This document shows, piece by piece, positions 20,793 through 30,318 of a stretch of DNA of 64,000 nt. Origin of the DNA: Pseudomonas fluorescens. Lineage in GTDB: Bacteria; Pseudomonadota; Gammaproteobacteria; Pseudomonadales; Pseudomonadaceae. The stretch is taken from positions 1,077,826-1,141,825 of the forward strand of contig NZ_OZ024668.1 of NCBI RefSeq assembly GCF_902497775.2, written 5' to 3'. Position 1 is the first letter of the stretch, and every line of letters begins with the position of its first letter. The translations under genes were made by a program, and so were the position numbers. The notes under the pieces are model-generated. The model had not been told where the DNA came from, did no database searches, and saw nothing but the letters and a program-made list of their open reading frames with translations.

Positions 20793-21431
20793 ATGCAGAA
20801 AGAACCTCGTAAGGTCCGTGAGTTTCGTCGCCGTGAGCAAGAAATTCTCGATACCGCGCTCAAGCTGTTTCTCGAACAGGGTGAAGACAGTGTCACCGTC
20901 GAGATGATCGCTGATGCCGTCGGTATCGGCAAAGGCACGATCTACAAGCACTTCAAATCCAAGGCGGAGATCTACCTGCGCCTGATGCTCGACTACGAGC
21001 GCGATTTGAACGAACTGCTGCACTCTGCCGACGTCGACCGCGACAAGGAAGCCCTGTCGCGCGCCTACTTCGAATTCCGCATGCGTGATCCGCAGCGCTA
21101 CCGCCTGTTCGACCGCCTCGAAGAGAAGGTGGTCAAGGGTAACCAGGTACCGGAGATGGTCGAGGAGCTGCACAAGATCCGCGCCTCCAACTTCGACCGC
21201 CTGACCCTGCTGATCAAGGGCCGCATCAGCGAAGGCAAGCTCGAGGACGTGCCGCCGTACTTCCACTACTGCGCCGCCTGGGCGCTGGTGCATGGGGCCG
21301 TGGCGCTCTATCACTCGCCGTTCTGGAGCAATGTCCTGGAAGATCAGGAAGGCTTCTTCCAGTTCCTCATGGATATCGGCGTGCGCATGGGCAACAAGCG
21401 CAAACGCGACCCGGATAACGCCGGTAGCTGA
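20793..21431 (+). CDS. TetR/AcrR family transcriptional regulator
   Basis: A 212-residue regulator with an N-terminal TetR helix-turn-helix (EILDTALKLFLEQGEDSVTVEMIADAVGIGKGTIYKHF, about residues 18-55) and a helical ligand-binding C-terminal domain. The frame is open upstream to 20664, inside the divergent gene, but MQKEPRKVREF is the start supported by the position of the DNA-binding domain. Close homologues occur next to tatD in other pseudomonads. The signal it senses is unknown. It faces the class V aminotransferase gene head to head. Confidence 0.9.
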   Translation: MQKEPRKVREFRRREQEILDTALKLFLEQGEDSVTVEMIADAVGIGKGTIYKHFKSKAEIYLRLMLDYERDLNELLHSADVDRDKEALSRAYFEFRMRDPQRYRLFDRLEEKVVKGNQVPEMVEELHKIRASNFDRLTLLIKGRISEGKLEDVPPYFHYCAAWALVHGAVALYHSPFWSNVLEDQEGFFQFLMDIGVRMGNKRKRDPDNAGS

Positions 21432-21495
21432 GACATTCAGCCAAACCATGGCGCTACTGGGATTGGGTGCCGAGGAATATACTCAGGTATGAGGC

Positions 21496-21530
21496 TTGCA
21501 AAAACCTGATTTTTGAGTCAGGTTTTGCAG
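21496..21530. other. long hairpin between the tetR-type gene and the moaA paralogue
   Basis: TTGCAAAAACCTGA (from 21496) and TCAGGTTTTGCAG (21518-21530) form a stem of about 12 bases around TTTTTGAG. The 3' side is not followed by a T-run, so it is a weak terminator candidate; it could equally be an operator or a leader structure of the moaA-like gene 29 bases downstream. Confidence 0.6.
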
Positions 21531-21558
21531 GCCCGATTCACCCATGCCGGAGTCACCC

Positions 21559-22527
21559 ATGATCGTCGACCGCCAAGGCAGGCGTTTTCGCAATTTGCGT
21601 GTCAGCCTGACGGCTGCCTGCAACTACGCCTGTACCTATTGTGTGCCGGACGGCAAGCGTCTGGTGGCGGCCCAGGACGAGCTCTCGGCCGAGGCCATGG
21701 CCCGTGGTGTGGCTTACCTGATAGAGGCTGCCGGCATCGAGCGGGTGCGCGTCACCGGTGGCGAGCCGCTGGTCAGCCCGAAGCTGGAAACTTTCCTCAG
21801 CGCCATTGCCAATCTTGGTCTGGATGAAATCAGCCTGACCACCAATGGCCAGTTGCTCGCGCGCAAGCTGCCTTTGCTGCGCGCGGCGGGTATCCGCCGC
21901 CTGAATGTGTCCCTCGACACCCTTGACCCGGACGCTTTCCGGCGCATTGCCCGTGGCGGCGACCTGGCCAGCGTGCTTGATGGCATGAGCCAGGCCAGCG
22001 CCGCCGGTATGCAGATCAAGGTCAACATGGTGCCTTTGCGCGGGCAGAACTTCGACCAGGTCGTGCCGCTGCTGGAGTATTGCCTGGCCCATGGCTACGA
22101 GCTGCGGTTCATCGAGCTGATGCGCATGGGCCACCTGGCTCGCGACAGCAATGCCTTTTTGCAACAGTTCGTCAGCCTTGAGCACCTGCTGCAATTGATC
22201 GGCGAACACTACGAGTACCTGCAGGCCAACGCACCGGTGGATGCCACCGCCTTGCGCTATCAGATCCCGGGGCAAGGCTATTTTGGCGTGATCGCCAACG
22301 AGAGCGTGCCGTTCTGCCGCACCTGCTCGCGTTTGCGCCTGTCGTCCACCGGCTGGCTGCATGGTTGCCTGTCGTCGAGCAACCGTCACTATATCGGCGA
22401 CCTGCTCGACAAACCGCGCCATCAGGCCTTGCCGGCGCTACAAGGGTTGCTGGTCAAAGCCCTGGGTGACAAGCAGCCGGTGGCATTTTCCGGTGGTGCG
22501 ACGGTGATGAAGATCATTGGTGGCTAA
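21559..22527 (+). CDS. MoaA-like radical SAM protein (GTP 3',8-cyclase paralogue)
   Basis: The 322-residue protein has the radical SAM cluster motif CNYACTYC (CX3CX2C), the GGEPL glycine-rich SAM site, and a second cysteine set CRTCSRLRLSSTGWLHGC (CX2CX13C) that in MoaA binds the GTP-contacting cluster. It ends in GG, like MoaA, whose terminal glycines are essential. It therefore looks catalytically competent for the first step of molybdenum cofactor synthesis. No other mo- gene is nearby; instead a DUF4823 lipoprotein and a DUF1285 protein follow. Pseudomonads often carry more than one moaA. The start is ATG 21559, or ATG 21544. Confidence 0.85.
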   Translation: MIVDRQGRRFRNLRVSLTAACNYACTYCVPDGKRLVAAQDELSAEAMARGVAYLIEAAGIERVRVTGGEPLVSPKLETFLSAIANLGLDEISLTTNGQLLARKLPLLRAAGIRRLNVSLDTLDPDAFRRIARGGDLASVLDGMSQASAAGMQIKVNMVPLRGQNFDQVVPLLEYCLAHGYELRFIELMRMGHLARDSNAFLQQFVSLEHLLQLIGEHYEYLQANAPVDATALRYQIPGQGYFGVIANESVPFCRTCSRLRLSSTGWLHGCLSSSNRHYIGDLLDKPRHQALPALQGLLVKALGDKQPVAFSGGATVMKIIGG

Positions 22528-22593
22528 GACTGGCGCAAAAGCTGCATCTGTCAGCTGTTCGCCGGTTTTCCGTCACCGGCCACTGGAGGATAG

Positions 22594-23199
22594 ATGCGTA
22601 GCCTGGTTTTGCTGCTGGCGCTGATGGCGCTGGGCGGCTGCATGAATGTCAGCGATATGGGCGAGGGTGCCCGTTATCACATGAGCGATGCCGGTCTGCT
22701 CGATCACAGCGACACCCGTCGTTCGCTGTCGGTGCGCCTGCAGCCTGATTCATTCATTTACATTGGCCAGGGTGCCTTCGTGCCGCCGGGCAAGGGTCCG
22801 TATCCGCGCCCCAACGTGGTGGCTGAACAAGCCTTCAATGGCTTTATCGAGTATTTCCCCATGGTCCGCCGTGCCCCGGCACCATTGGGTCTGGAGCAGG
22901 CATTGATCGAGGCGCGTGAAGTTGGCGCGCATTACCTGTTGTACACCCGTTTTGCCCGCACCGACGATCGCATCGGCAATGGCGATGAGTGGTATGACGA
23001 GCAGGCGGTTGATCGGATGGGCATCGATACCGGCGTGGTGCAGCTGATGCTGATTGAAACCAGCACCCGCTACCTGATCGACACTGCACGTATCAAAAGC
23101 CGCGGCGGTTTGCTGACGTTCCACGACAACAAGCCGGAAGATTTGCTCAGGCCCCCGCTTGAAGATTACGCTCGTAGTTTGTTGGGCATGAGTCGTTAA
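22594..23199 (+). CDS. DUF4823 family lipoprotein
   Basis: The 201-residue protein has a lipoprotein signal peptide ending in LGGC, with Cys16 as the lipidation site, and Met at +2, which predicts outer membrane sorting. The mature part matches the DUF4823 family as I remember it, of unknown function. The ATG is preceded by GGAGGATAG. It follows the moaA paralogue after 66 bases and is followed ten bases later by the DUF1285 gene, so the three may be co-transcribed. Confidence 0.82.
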   Translation: MRSLVLLLALMALGGCMNVSDMGEGARYHMSDAGLLDHSDTRRSLSVRLQPDSFIYIGQGAFVPPGKGPYPRPNVVAEQAFNGFIEYFPMVRRAPAPLGLEQALIEAREVGAHYLLYTRFARTDDRIGNGDEWYDEQAVDRMGIDTGVVQLMLIETSTRYLIDTARIKSRGGLLTFHDNKPEDLLRPPLEDYARSLLGMSR

Positions 23200-23209
23200 G
23201 GAGAGGGTG

Positions 23210-23770
23210 ATGCAAGACACCGGCAAGGCCAATGATCTGCTGGCGCAGATTCCCAAGGCAGAAAAGGGCCTGCCACCCGTGCATCTGTGGAACCCGGATT
23301 TTTGCGGCGACATCGACATGCGCATCGCCCGCGACGGCACCTGGTACTATCTGGGCACGCCGATCGGGCGCAAGCCGATGGTGCGCTTGTTCTCGACCAT
23401 CATCCGCCGCGACGGTGATGACTACTTCCTGGTAACGCCGGTGGAAAAGGTCGGCATCAAGGTCGATGACACGCCCTTTGTCGCGGTCAGCCTTGAAGTG
23501 CAGGGCGAAGGCGAGCAGCAGTTGCTGCGCTTTACCAGTAATGTCGACGATCAGGTCGAGGCCGGCCCCGAGCATCCGCTGCGCTTTGAAATCGATGCGC
23601 AAACCCAGGAGCCTTCGCCGTATGTGCACATGCGCAGCAACCTCGAAGCGCTGATCCACCGCAACGTCTTCTACCAGTTGGTCGAGCTGGCGGTGCCCAG
23701 GCAGATCGATGGCCAGCAATGGCTGGGCGTCTGGAGTGGCGGCTGCTTCTACCCCATCGGCCGGACTTGA
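23210..23770 (+). CDS. DUF1285 domain-containing protein
   Basis: A 186-residue soluble protein with no signal peptide or membrane segment. The pattern WNPDFCGDIDMRIARDGTWYYLGTPIGR followed by VTPVEKVGIKVDDTPF is characteristic of DUF1285, a family widespread in Proteobacteria and of unknown function. GGAGAG precedes the ATG at 23210 by six bases. A GTG one codon upstream is the only alternative. Just past its stop, a 9-bp hairpin (23772-23802) and then a true terminator follow. Confidence 0.85.
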   Translation: MQDTGKANDLLAQIPKAEKGLPPVHLWNPDFCGDIDMRIARDGTWYYLGTPIGRKPMVRLFSTIIRRDGDDYFLVTPVEKVGIKVDDTPFVAVSLEVQGEGEQQLLRFTSNVDDQVEAGPEHPLRFEIDAQTQEPSPYVHMRSNLEALIHRNVFYQLVELAVPRQIDGQQWLGVWSGGCFYPIGRT

Positions 23771-23845
23771 TCGGTCGCCCGGTTTGCCCTGGTGGGCGAC
23801 CGGGCATCCTTGGCAGGGGTGGTGCGATTTACTGTGTCAGAAACG

Positions 23846-23884
23846 AAAAAACCTCCAGTGCTCAGGGCAACTGGAGGTTTTTCT
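23846..23884. terminator. terminator after the DUF1285 gene
   Basis: AAAAAACCTCCAGT and ACTGGAGGTTTTT pair around GCTCAGGGCA, with A- and T-runs on both sides. It separates the DUF1285 gene from the minus-strand tRNA-Asn and may act in both directions, ending the tRNA transcript too. A perfect stem CGGTCGCCC / GGGCGACCG at 23772-23802 lies just upstream without a T-run. Confidence 0.88.
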
Positions 23885-23890
23885 GGTGTT

Positions 23891-23966
23891 TGGCTCCGCG
23901 ACCAGGACTCGAACCTGGGACCCAATGATTAACAGTCATTTGCTCTACCGACTGAGCTATCGCGGA
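23891..23966 (-). tRNA. tRNA-Asn (GTT)
   Basis: Read on the minus strand, the 76 bases start TCCGCGATAGCTCAGTCGG, have the anticodon loop CTGTTAA (anticodon GTT), a GGTTCGAGTCC T-arm and an encoded CCA end. The seven-base acceptor stem TCCGCGA / TCGCGGA is perfect. Confidence 0.97.
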
Positions 23967-24028
23967 ATCTGTGGCGTATCTTACTGATTGCTAAGGGGAA
24001 GTCAAGCCTTCCCCATGCAATTCAGTAA

Positions 24029-25225
24029 TTACAGAACCTCAACGATCGCCTTGGTCACCACATGGATGTTGCTTTGGTTCAGCGAGGCGACGCAGATGCG
24101 ACCGGTATCCAGAGCATAGATACCGAACTCGTTCTTCAAGCGAGCGACCTGCTCAACGGTCAGGCCCGAGTAGGAGAACATGCCGCACTGGCGACCGACG
24201 AAGCTGAAGTCCTGCTTGGCGCCGTACTCGGCCAGCAGCTCGACCATCTGCTTGCGCATGCCGTGGATACGCAGACGCATCTCGGCCAGTTCGTCTTCCC
24301 ACATCTTGCGCAGCTCTGGGCTGTTGAGCACGGTGGCGACGATGGTGGCGCCGTGGGTCGGCGGGTTGGAGTAGTTGGTGCGGATTACGCGCTTGACTTG
24401 CGACAGCACGCGCGTCGCCTCTTCCTTGGACTCGGTGACGATCGACAGGGCGCCAACGCGCTCGCCGTACAGCGAGAAGGATTTGGAGAACGAGCTGGAA
24501 ACGAAGAAGTCCAGGCCCGACTCGGCGAACAGGCGTACCGCGGCGGCGTCTTCAGTGATGCCAGCGCCAAAGCCCTGGTAGGCCATGTCGAGGAACGGCA
24601 CGTGACCTTTGGCCTTGACCACGTCGAGGACGTTCTTCCAGTCTTCCGGAGTCAGGTCGACGCCGGTCGGGTTGTGGCAGCAGGCGTGCAGTACAATGAT
24701 CGAGCCGGACGGCAGGGCGTTGAGGTCTTCGAGCATGCCGCTGCGGTTGACGTCATGGGTGGCGGCGTCGTAGTAGCGGTAGTTCTGTACCGGGAAACCA
24801 GCGGTTTCGAACAGTGCGCGGTGGTTTTCCCAGCTCGGGTCGCTGATGGCGACCACGGCGTTTGGCGACAGCTGCTTGAGGAAGTCGGCACCGATCTTCA
24901 GGGCGCCGGTACCGCCGACGGCCTGGGTGGTGATCACACGACCGGCGCTCAGCAGTGGCGACTCGGCACCGAACAGCAGCTTCTGCACGGCCTGGTCGTA
25001 AGCGACGATACCGTCGATCGGCAGGTAACCGCGGGAAGCGTGCTGGGCAGCGCGCTGGGTTTCGGCTTCGATCACTGCGCGCAGCAGTGGGATACGCCCT
25101 TCTTCGTTGCAGTAAACACCTACACCCAGGTTGACCTTGTTGCTACGGGTATCGGCGTTGAAAGCTTCGTTGAGGCCCAGAATGGGATCGCGTGGTGCCA
25201 GCTCGACAGCGGAAAACAGGCTCAT
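24029..25225 (-). CDS. aromatic amino acid / aspartate aminotransferase
   Basis: The 398-residue enzyme is a class I PLP aminotransferase of the aspartate/tyrosine type. It has NPTGVDLT, the PLP lysine in SSSFSKSFSLYGERVG and the carboxylate-binding arginine in GRQCGMFSYSGL. Members in Pseudomonas transaminate tyrosine and phenylalanine as well as aspartate; which is favoured cannot be decided from sequence. The ATG at 25223-25225 (MSLFSAVE) is preferred over an in-frame upstream start at 25297. It is divergent from uvrB, with 308 bases between the starts. Confidence 0.9.
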   Translation of the reverse strand: MSLFSAVELAPRDPILGLNEAFNADTRSNKVNLGVGVYCNEEGRIPLLRAVIEAETQRAAQHASRGYLPIDGIVAYDQAVQKLLFGAESPLLSAGRVITTQAVGGTGALKIGADFLKQLSPNAVVAISDPSWENHRALFETAGFPVQNYRYYDAATHDVNRSGMLEDLNALPSGSIIVLHACCHNPTGVDLTPEDWKNVLDVVKAKGHVPFLDMAYQGFGAGITEDAAAVRLFAESGLDFFVSSSFSKSFSLYGERVGALSIVTESKEEATRVLSQVKRVIRTNYSNPPTHGATIVATVLNSPELRKMWEDELAEMRLRIHGMRKQMVELLAEYGAKQDFSFVGRQCGMFSYSGLTVEQVARLKNEFGIYALDTGRICVASLNQSNIHVVTKAIVEVL

Positions 25226-25470
25226 TATTACCTTGGCTCTGAATGGAGAGTGGAAGAGGTCGCACGCTCCAGTCGCTTGCACTAGAGCGGTGCACAAACG
25301 GGGAGTCAGTATAGTGATACCGGTCGGTCACGGCGACAGTCTGTCGCAGCTTTTCCTGCTGTTTGGCCGAATATTTTTCGACCGTTAGTCGATTTGACCG
25401 GTCCATAGTCAGAAATGCCCACAACACTGAGTTGAAACTGGCGCTCCGGCCCTTAAATTCGGTATAACTA

Positions 25471-25486
25471 CTGTCTATAAATACAG
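25471..25486 (+). promoter_or_regulatory. LexA (SOS) box of uvrB
   Basis: CTGTCTATAAATACAG is a perfect match to the CTGT-N8-ACAG LexA operator, with an AT-rich centre. It lies 47 bases before the uvrB ATG and overlaps TATA-like -10 candidates (TATAAC 25463, TATAAA 25476), so LexA would block transcription. The rest of the 308-base gap (25226-25533) contains no gene. Confidence 0.9.
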
Positions 25487-25533
25487 TTGCCCGCGCCAGC
25501 GATGAAACCATCGCGATCACACAGAGGTTTGTC

Positions 25534-27549
25534 ATGTCCGAGTTCCAGCTCGTCACCCGTTTCCAGCCGGCCGGCGACCAGCCCGAGGCCATTCGCCTGA
25601 TGGTCGAAGGAATCGAGGCGGGCCTTGCGCACCAGACCCTGCTCGGGGTGACCGGCTCGGGCAAGACCTTCAGCATTGCCAACGTGATCGCCCAGGTGCA
25701 GCGCCCAACCTTGGTGCTGGCACCCAACAAGACCCTGGCGGCGCAGCTGTATGGCGAGTTCAAGTCGTTCTTCCCGAACAACGCCGTCGAGTATTTCGTT
25801 TCCTATTACGACTACTACCAGCCAGAAGCCTACGTGCCGTCCTCGGACACCTTCATTGAGAAGGACGCCTCGATCAACGACCATATCGAGCAGATGCGTC
25901 TGTCGGCGACCAAGGCGCTGCTGGAGCGCCGTGATGCGATCATCGTCACCACGGTTTCCTGCATCTATGGCCTGGGCAGCCCGGAAACCTACCTGAAGAT
26001 GGTCCTGCACGTGGACCGCGGCGACAAGCTCGACCAGCGCGCGCTGCTGCGCCGCCTGGCCGACCTGCAGTACACCCGCAACGAGATGGACTTTGCCCGC
26101 GCCACCTTCCGCGTGCGCGGCGATGTGATCGATATCTTCCCGGCCGAATCGGACCTGGAAGCCATCCGCATCGAGCTGTTCGACGACGAGGTGGAAAACA
26201 TCGCCGCTTTCGATCCGCTGACCGGCGAGGTGATCCGCAAGCTGGCGCGCTTCACCTTCTACCCCAAGAGCCACTACGTGACCCCGCGCGAGACTCTGCT
26301 CGAGGCAGTGGATGGCATCAAGGAAGAGCTGGCCCAGCGCCTTGAGTACCTGCACAAGGCCAACAAGCTGGTCGAGGCCCAGCGCCTGGAGCAGCGCACC
26401 CGCTTCGACCTGGAGATGATCCTCGAGCTGGGTTACTGCAACGGCATCGAAAACTACTCGCGCTACCTGTCCGGGCGTCCGGCCGGGGCGCCGCCACCGA
26501 CCCTCTACGACTACCTGCCGGACGATTCGCTGCTGGTAATCGACGAATCCCACGTCAGCGTTCCGCAAGTCGGCGCCATGTACAAGGGCGACCGCTCGCG
26601 CAAGGAAACCCTGGTCGAGTACGGCTTTCGCCTGCCTTCGGCGCTGGACAACCGGCCGATGCGTTTTGACGAGTGGGAAAACGTCAGCCCGCAGACCATC
26701 TTCGTCTCGGCGACCCCGGGCAATTACGAGGCCGAACATGCGGGTCGCGTGGTTGAGCAGGTGGTGCGCCCCACCGGCCTGGTCGACCCGCAGGTCGAAG
26801 TGCGCCCGGCCACTACCCAGGTCGACGATCTGCTCTCGGAGATCCGCAAGCGCGTGGCCGTAGAAGAACGCGTGCTGGTCACCACCCTGACCAAGCGCAT
26901 GGCCGAGGACCTCACCGACTACCTGGCCGATCACGACGTGCGGGTGCGTTACCTGCACTCGGACATCGATACCGTGGAGCGGGTAGAGATCATCCGCGAC
27001 CTGCGCCTGGGCACCTTCGATGTGCTGGTGGGTATCAACCTGCTGCGTGAAGGTTTGGACATGCCCGAGGTGTCGCTGGTGGCGATTCTCGATGCCGACA
27101 AAGAGGGCTTCCTGCGTTCCGAGCGCTCGCTGATCCAGACCATCGGCCGTGCGGCGCGTAACCTCAATGGCCGGGCGATCCTCTATGCCGACAACATGAC
27201 CGGCTCCATGCAGCGGGCAATTGGCGAGACCGAACGGCGCCGTGACAAGCAGGTCGCCTTCAACGCCGCCAATGGCATCGTGCCCAAGGGTGTGGTCAAA
27301 GACATCACCGACATCATGGAAGGCGCCAACGTGCCCGGCTCGCGCAGCAAAAAGCGCAAGGGCATGGCCAAGGCGGCAGAGGAGAGCGCCCGTTACGAAG
27401 CCGAACTGCGTTCACCGGGCGAGATCGCCAAGCGCATCAAGCAGTTGGAAGAGAAGATGTACCAGTTGGCGCGGGACCTGGAGTTCGAGGCGGCGGCGCA
27501 GTTGCGCGACGAGATTACTGCACTGCGCGAACGGATGATTACCGCCTGA
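25534..27549 (+). CDS. uvrB: excinuclease ABC subunit B
   Basis: UvrB verifies DNA damage in nucleotide excision repair, working with UvrA and UvrC. The 671-residue protein has the Walker A motif [13 protein letters not shown], the beta-hairpin region [12 protein letters not shown], the DESH helicase box, the helicase C-terminal half with QTIGRAARN, and a UVR domain at the C-terminus ([20 protein letters not shown]). Length and motifs are complete. A LexA box lies upstream, so it should be DNA-damage inducible. It converges on the EmrB-type gene with only 35 bases between. Confidence 0.97.
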   Translation: MSEFQLVTRFQPAGDQPEAIRLMVEGIEAGLAHQTLLGVTGSGKTFSIANVIAQVQRPTLVLAPNKTLAAQLYGEFKSFFPNNAVEYFVSYYDYYQPEAYVPSSDTFIEKDASINDHIEQMRLSATKALLERRDAIIVTTVSCIYGLGSPETYLKMVLHVDRGDKLDQRALLRRLADLQYTRNEMDFARATFRVRGDVIDIFPAESDLEAIRIELFDDEVENIAAFDPLTGEVIRKLARFTFYPKSHYVTPRETLLEAVDGIKEELAQRLEYLHKANKLVEAQRLEQRTRFDLEMILELGYCNGIENYSRYLSGRPAGAPPPTLYDYLPDDSLLVIDESHVSVPQVGAMYKGDRSRKETLVEYGFRLPSALDNRPMRFDEWENVSPQTIFVSATPGNYEAEHAGRVVEQVVRPTGLVDPQVEVRPATTQVDDLLSEIRKRVAVEERVLVTTLTKRMAEDLTDYLADHDVRVRYLHSDIDTVERVEIIRDLRLGTFDVLVGINLLREGLDMPEVSLVAILDADKEGFLRSERSLIQTIGRAARNLNGRAILYADNMTGSMQRAIGETERRRDKQVAFNAANGIVPKGVVKDITDIMEGANVPGSRSKKRKGMAKAAEESARYEAELRSPGEIAKRIKQLEEKMYQLARDLEFEAAAQLRDEITALRERMITA

Positions 27550-27584
27550 AGGCCCTATCGCTGGCAAAGCAGGCCCAATACAGG

Positions 27585-29135
27585 TCAATGCGCTTCCCCG
27601 GCCTTCAACCCCTGCGGCAATTTGCGCGTCATCACCACCGCCACCATGCTGATCGCCAAACCGATGCCGACAAAATGGAAGGCGTCGTTATAGGCCATGA
27701 TCATCGCCTGTTGGTGGGTAATTTCACTCAGCTTGCCCAGCGCCGCGGTATCGCTGCCCAGTCGCTCCGCCAGTTGCGCCAGACGCTCGGCGACCTGCGG
27801 GTTGCTCGGCACGATCGACTCGCGCAGGTAGTCGAAGTACACCTTGGTCCGCGCATCCAGCAAGGTTGCCAGCAAGGCGATACCGATGGCACCGCCCAGG
27901 TTGCGCAGGATGTTGAACAGGCTTGAAGCCGAGCCGGCATCCTGGGGCTGGATATACGCGGTGGCAATCAACGAGATGGTCACCATGATCATCGGCTGGC
28001 CGAGGGCGCGGATGATCTGGATGTGGTTGAACTGCTCGCCGGCAAAGTCCGGGTTGAGCACCCCAGAGCTGAAACTGGCCAGGCCGAACAGGCCGAAACC
28101 CAGGGTGCAGAGAATCTTCGGCGAAATCACCTTCATCAGCTGCGGCACCAGCGGAATCAGGAATAGCTGCGGAACCCCCATCCACATGATCACTTCGCCG
28201 ATCTGCAGGGCGTTGTAGTTCTGGATCTGCGCCAGGTACAGCGGCAGCAGGTAGATCGAACCGTACAAACCCACCCCCATCCCCAGGCTGGCAATGCTCG
28301 ACAGGCCGAAGTTGCGGTTGCCGAGGATACGCAGATTGATCAGCGGGTTTGGCTTGGAAAACTGCAGGATGACGAAGCTGATCAGGCTGAGCAGGGCGAT
28401 GCTGCCCAGGGAGACGATCAGGCTCGACTCCAGCCAGTCCTTGCGGTGGCCTTCCTCGAGGAACACCTGCAGGCAGCCAAGGCCGACGCCAAGGGTAAGG
28501 ATGCCGGCATAGTCGGTGCTTTTCAGCAGCTCCCAGTGGGCTTCTTTCTTTTCCAGGCCGTACAGCAAGCCGCCGATCATGATCAGCCCCGGCGGGATGT
28601 TGATATAGAAGATGTACTCCCAGCCCCAGTTCTCGGTCAGCCAGCCGCCCAGGGTCGGGCCAATCGACGGGGCGAAGGTGGCGGTCATGGCGAACATCGC
28701 CATGCCCTTGGCGCGGTGGTGTTCCGGCAGTTTTATCAGGGTCAGGGTGAAGGCCAGGGGGATCAGCGCGCCGCCGGTAAAACCCTGCATGGCGCGGAAG
28801 ATGATCATGCTCTCAAGGTTCCAGGCCATGGAGCACAGCAGCGATGAGGCCAGAAAACCCAACGACACCCAGACCGCCAGGCGCCGCGCCGAGAGCAGCT
28901 GCACCAGCCAGGCGGTGAGTGGGATCATGATGATCTCCGCTACCAGGTAGGAGGTGGAGATCCACGAGCCTTCCTCCAGGGTCGCCGACAGGGCGCCCTG
29001 GATGTCCTTGAGCGAGGAGTTGGTGATCTGGATGTCGAGCACCGCCATGAAGGCGCCGAGCATCACGCTCATCACCGCGATCCAGTCGCGCCGGCTGGGT
29101 TCGCCGGCGGGACGGATCAACTGATCACCGGCCAT
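27585..29135 (-). CDS. DHA2 family (EmrB-type) multidrug efflux transporter
   Basis: The 516-residue membrane protein has about 14 predicted membrane helices. It has the MFS hallmarks VMLGAFMAVLDIQITN (helix 1, with the conserved Asp) and the motif-C-like FAPSIGPTLGGWLTENWGWEYIFYINIP typical of DHA2 drug:proton antiporters. It is the second gene of an emrA-emrB style pair and overlaps the adaptor gene by 11 bases. Such pumps work with a TolC-like outer membrane channel, which is not encoded here. The substrates cannot be predicted. Confidence 0.9.
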   Translation of the reverse strand: MAGDQLIRPAGEPSRRDWIAVMSVMLGAFMAVLDIQITNSSLKDIQGALSATLEEGSWISTSYLVAEIIMIPLTAWLVQLLSARRLAVWVSLGFLASSLLCSMAWNLESMIIFRAMQGFTGGALIPLAFTLTLIKLPEHHRAKGMAMFAMTATFAPSIGPTLGGWLTENWGWEYIFYINIPPGLIMIGGLLYGLEKKEAHWELLKSTDYAGILTLGVGLGCLQVFLEEGHRKDWLESSLIVSLGSIALLSLISFVILQFSKPNPLINLRILGNRNFGLSSIASLGMGVGLYGSIYLLPLYLAQIQNYNALQIGEVIMWMGVPQLFLIPLVPQLMKVISPKILCTLGFGLFGLASFSSGVLNPDFAGEQFNHIQIIRALGQPMIMVTISLIATAYIQPQDAGSASSLFNILRNLGGAIGIALLATLLDARTKVYFDYLRESIVPSNPQVAERLAQLAERLGSDTAALGKLSEITHQQAMIMAYNDAFHFVGIGLAISMVAVVMTRKLPQGLKAGEAH

Positions 29136-30174
29136 GGTCGGCGTTGTCGCGGATGTCGACGGTGGCGGTCACCGACATGCCTGGGCGGATCTTGCCGTGC
29201 AGCGGGTTGTTGGCGGCGAAGGTCAGTTTCACCGGGATGCGCTGCACCACCTTGGTGAAGTTGCCGGTGGCGTTGTCGGGTGGCAGCAGGCTGAACTGGG
29301 CGCCGGAGGCGGCGAACAGGCTGTCGACCCGCGCCTCGATCGGCGTGTCCGGGTAGCTGTCGAACAGCAGTTCGGCCTTCTGCCCAGGCTGCATGTGGCC
29401 GATCTGGGTTTCCTTGAAGTTGGCCTGAATCCAGATGTCTTCATCGGGGACGAGCGACAGCAGGTAGGCGCCGGCCTGGACCACCTGGCCATTACGCGCG
29501 GCACGCTGACCGACGATGCCGCTGATCGGTGCGTGGATTTCACTGCGGGTCAGGTTCAGTTCGGCCTGGGCCAGGTCGGCGCGGGCGTTGACGATCTGCG
29601 CATCCAGGCGCTTGATCTCGGCGGCCAGGGCGTTGACCTGCTGGCGCTGGCCTTGCAAGTCGGCCTGGGCCTTGCTCACCTGGGAGCGGGCGACGTGGTT
29701 CTCGGCCGACAGCGTGGTGACCCGTTCTTCCGAGACAAAGCCCGGTTTGCGCAAGGCTTCGGCGCGGTTCAGGTCCAGTTGTGCGCGGCCGAGGGTGGCC
29801 TGGTTGGCGGCGACCTGGGCTTGCCCGGCGGCAATCAGGCTGGCTTGCTGGGTGAGCCGGCTTTCAGCCTGCAGGCGCTCGGCTTCGCGGGTATCGAGGG
29901 CGGCGCGGGCGCGCTCCACGGCCAGACGAAAATCCTCTGGCTCAAGGCGCACCAGCAGGTCGCCCTTGGCCACGTGCTGGTTGTCCTGCACCAGTACTTC
30001 GTCGATACGCGCGCTTAGCTGGCTGGAAACCCGGGTTATTTCGCCCTGCACATAGGCGTTGTCGGTGCTTTCATAGAAGCGTCCCTTGAAGTACCAGTGG
30101 GCAAGGAAGGCGAGGGCAATCAGCAGGACAAGGGCAAGAAAAACCAGTAGGCGACGCTTGAGTTGAGCAGGCAT
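29125..30174 (-). CDS. EmrA/HlyD family efflux membrane fusion protein
   Basis: The 349-residue adaptor has a short cytoplasmic N-terminus, one membrane helix (about residues 8-26), then a lipoyl half-motif starting [22 protein letters not shown], a long alpha-helical hairpin and the second half-motif [20 protein letters not shown]. It bridges the inner membrane pump to an outer membrane channel. It is the first gene of the minus-strand pair with the DHA2 transporter, divergent from gltX. An inverted repeat that could be an operator lies at 30195-30232. Confidence 0.9.
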   Translation of the reverse strand: MPAQLKRRLLVFLALVLLIALAFLAHWYFKGRFYESTDNAYVQGEITRVSSQLSARIDEVLVQDNQHVAKGDLLVRLEPEDFRLAVERARAALDTREAERLQAESRLTQQASLIAAGQAQVAANQATLGRAQLDLNRAEALRKPGFVSEERVTTLSAENHVARSQVSKAQADLQGQRQQVNALAAEIKRLDAQIVNARADLAQAELNLTRSEIHAPISGIVGQRAARNGQVVQAGAYLLSLVPDEDIWIQANFKETQIGHMQPGQKAELLFDSYPDTPIEARVDSLFAASGAQFSLLPPDNATGNFTKVVQRIPVKLTFAANNPLHGKIRPGMSVTATVDIRDNADHGR

Positions 30175-30194
30175 AGGGACGATCGTTCTAAAAA

Positions 30195-30232
30195 TGTAAG
30201 CAAATTTAACAGTGTTTGGATCCGTGCTTACA
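30195..30232. promoter_or_regulatory. inverted repeat between emrA-type gene and gltX
   Basis: TGTAAGCA (30195-30202) and TGCTTACA (30225-30232) are perfect complements separated by 22 bases. They sit 21 bases upstream of the efflux adaptor start and 87 bases upstream of gltX. They could be an operator for an unlinked regulator of the pump; no regulator gene is adjacent. Confidence 0.45.
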
Positions 30233-30318
30233 AGTGCCGATCGCGCCCATTGCTGGAGCCCGATGCCCGCTCCCTGTTAACATCCAGCCTTTGTTTCATC
30301 TCTAGTTCGAGACTGTCC

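Noticed and set aside
23891..23966. tRNA-Asn as an integration site for a genomic island
   Set aside because: No integrase, no direct repeat of the tRNA 3' end and no change in base composition on either side.
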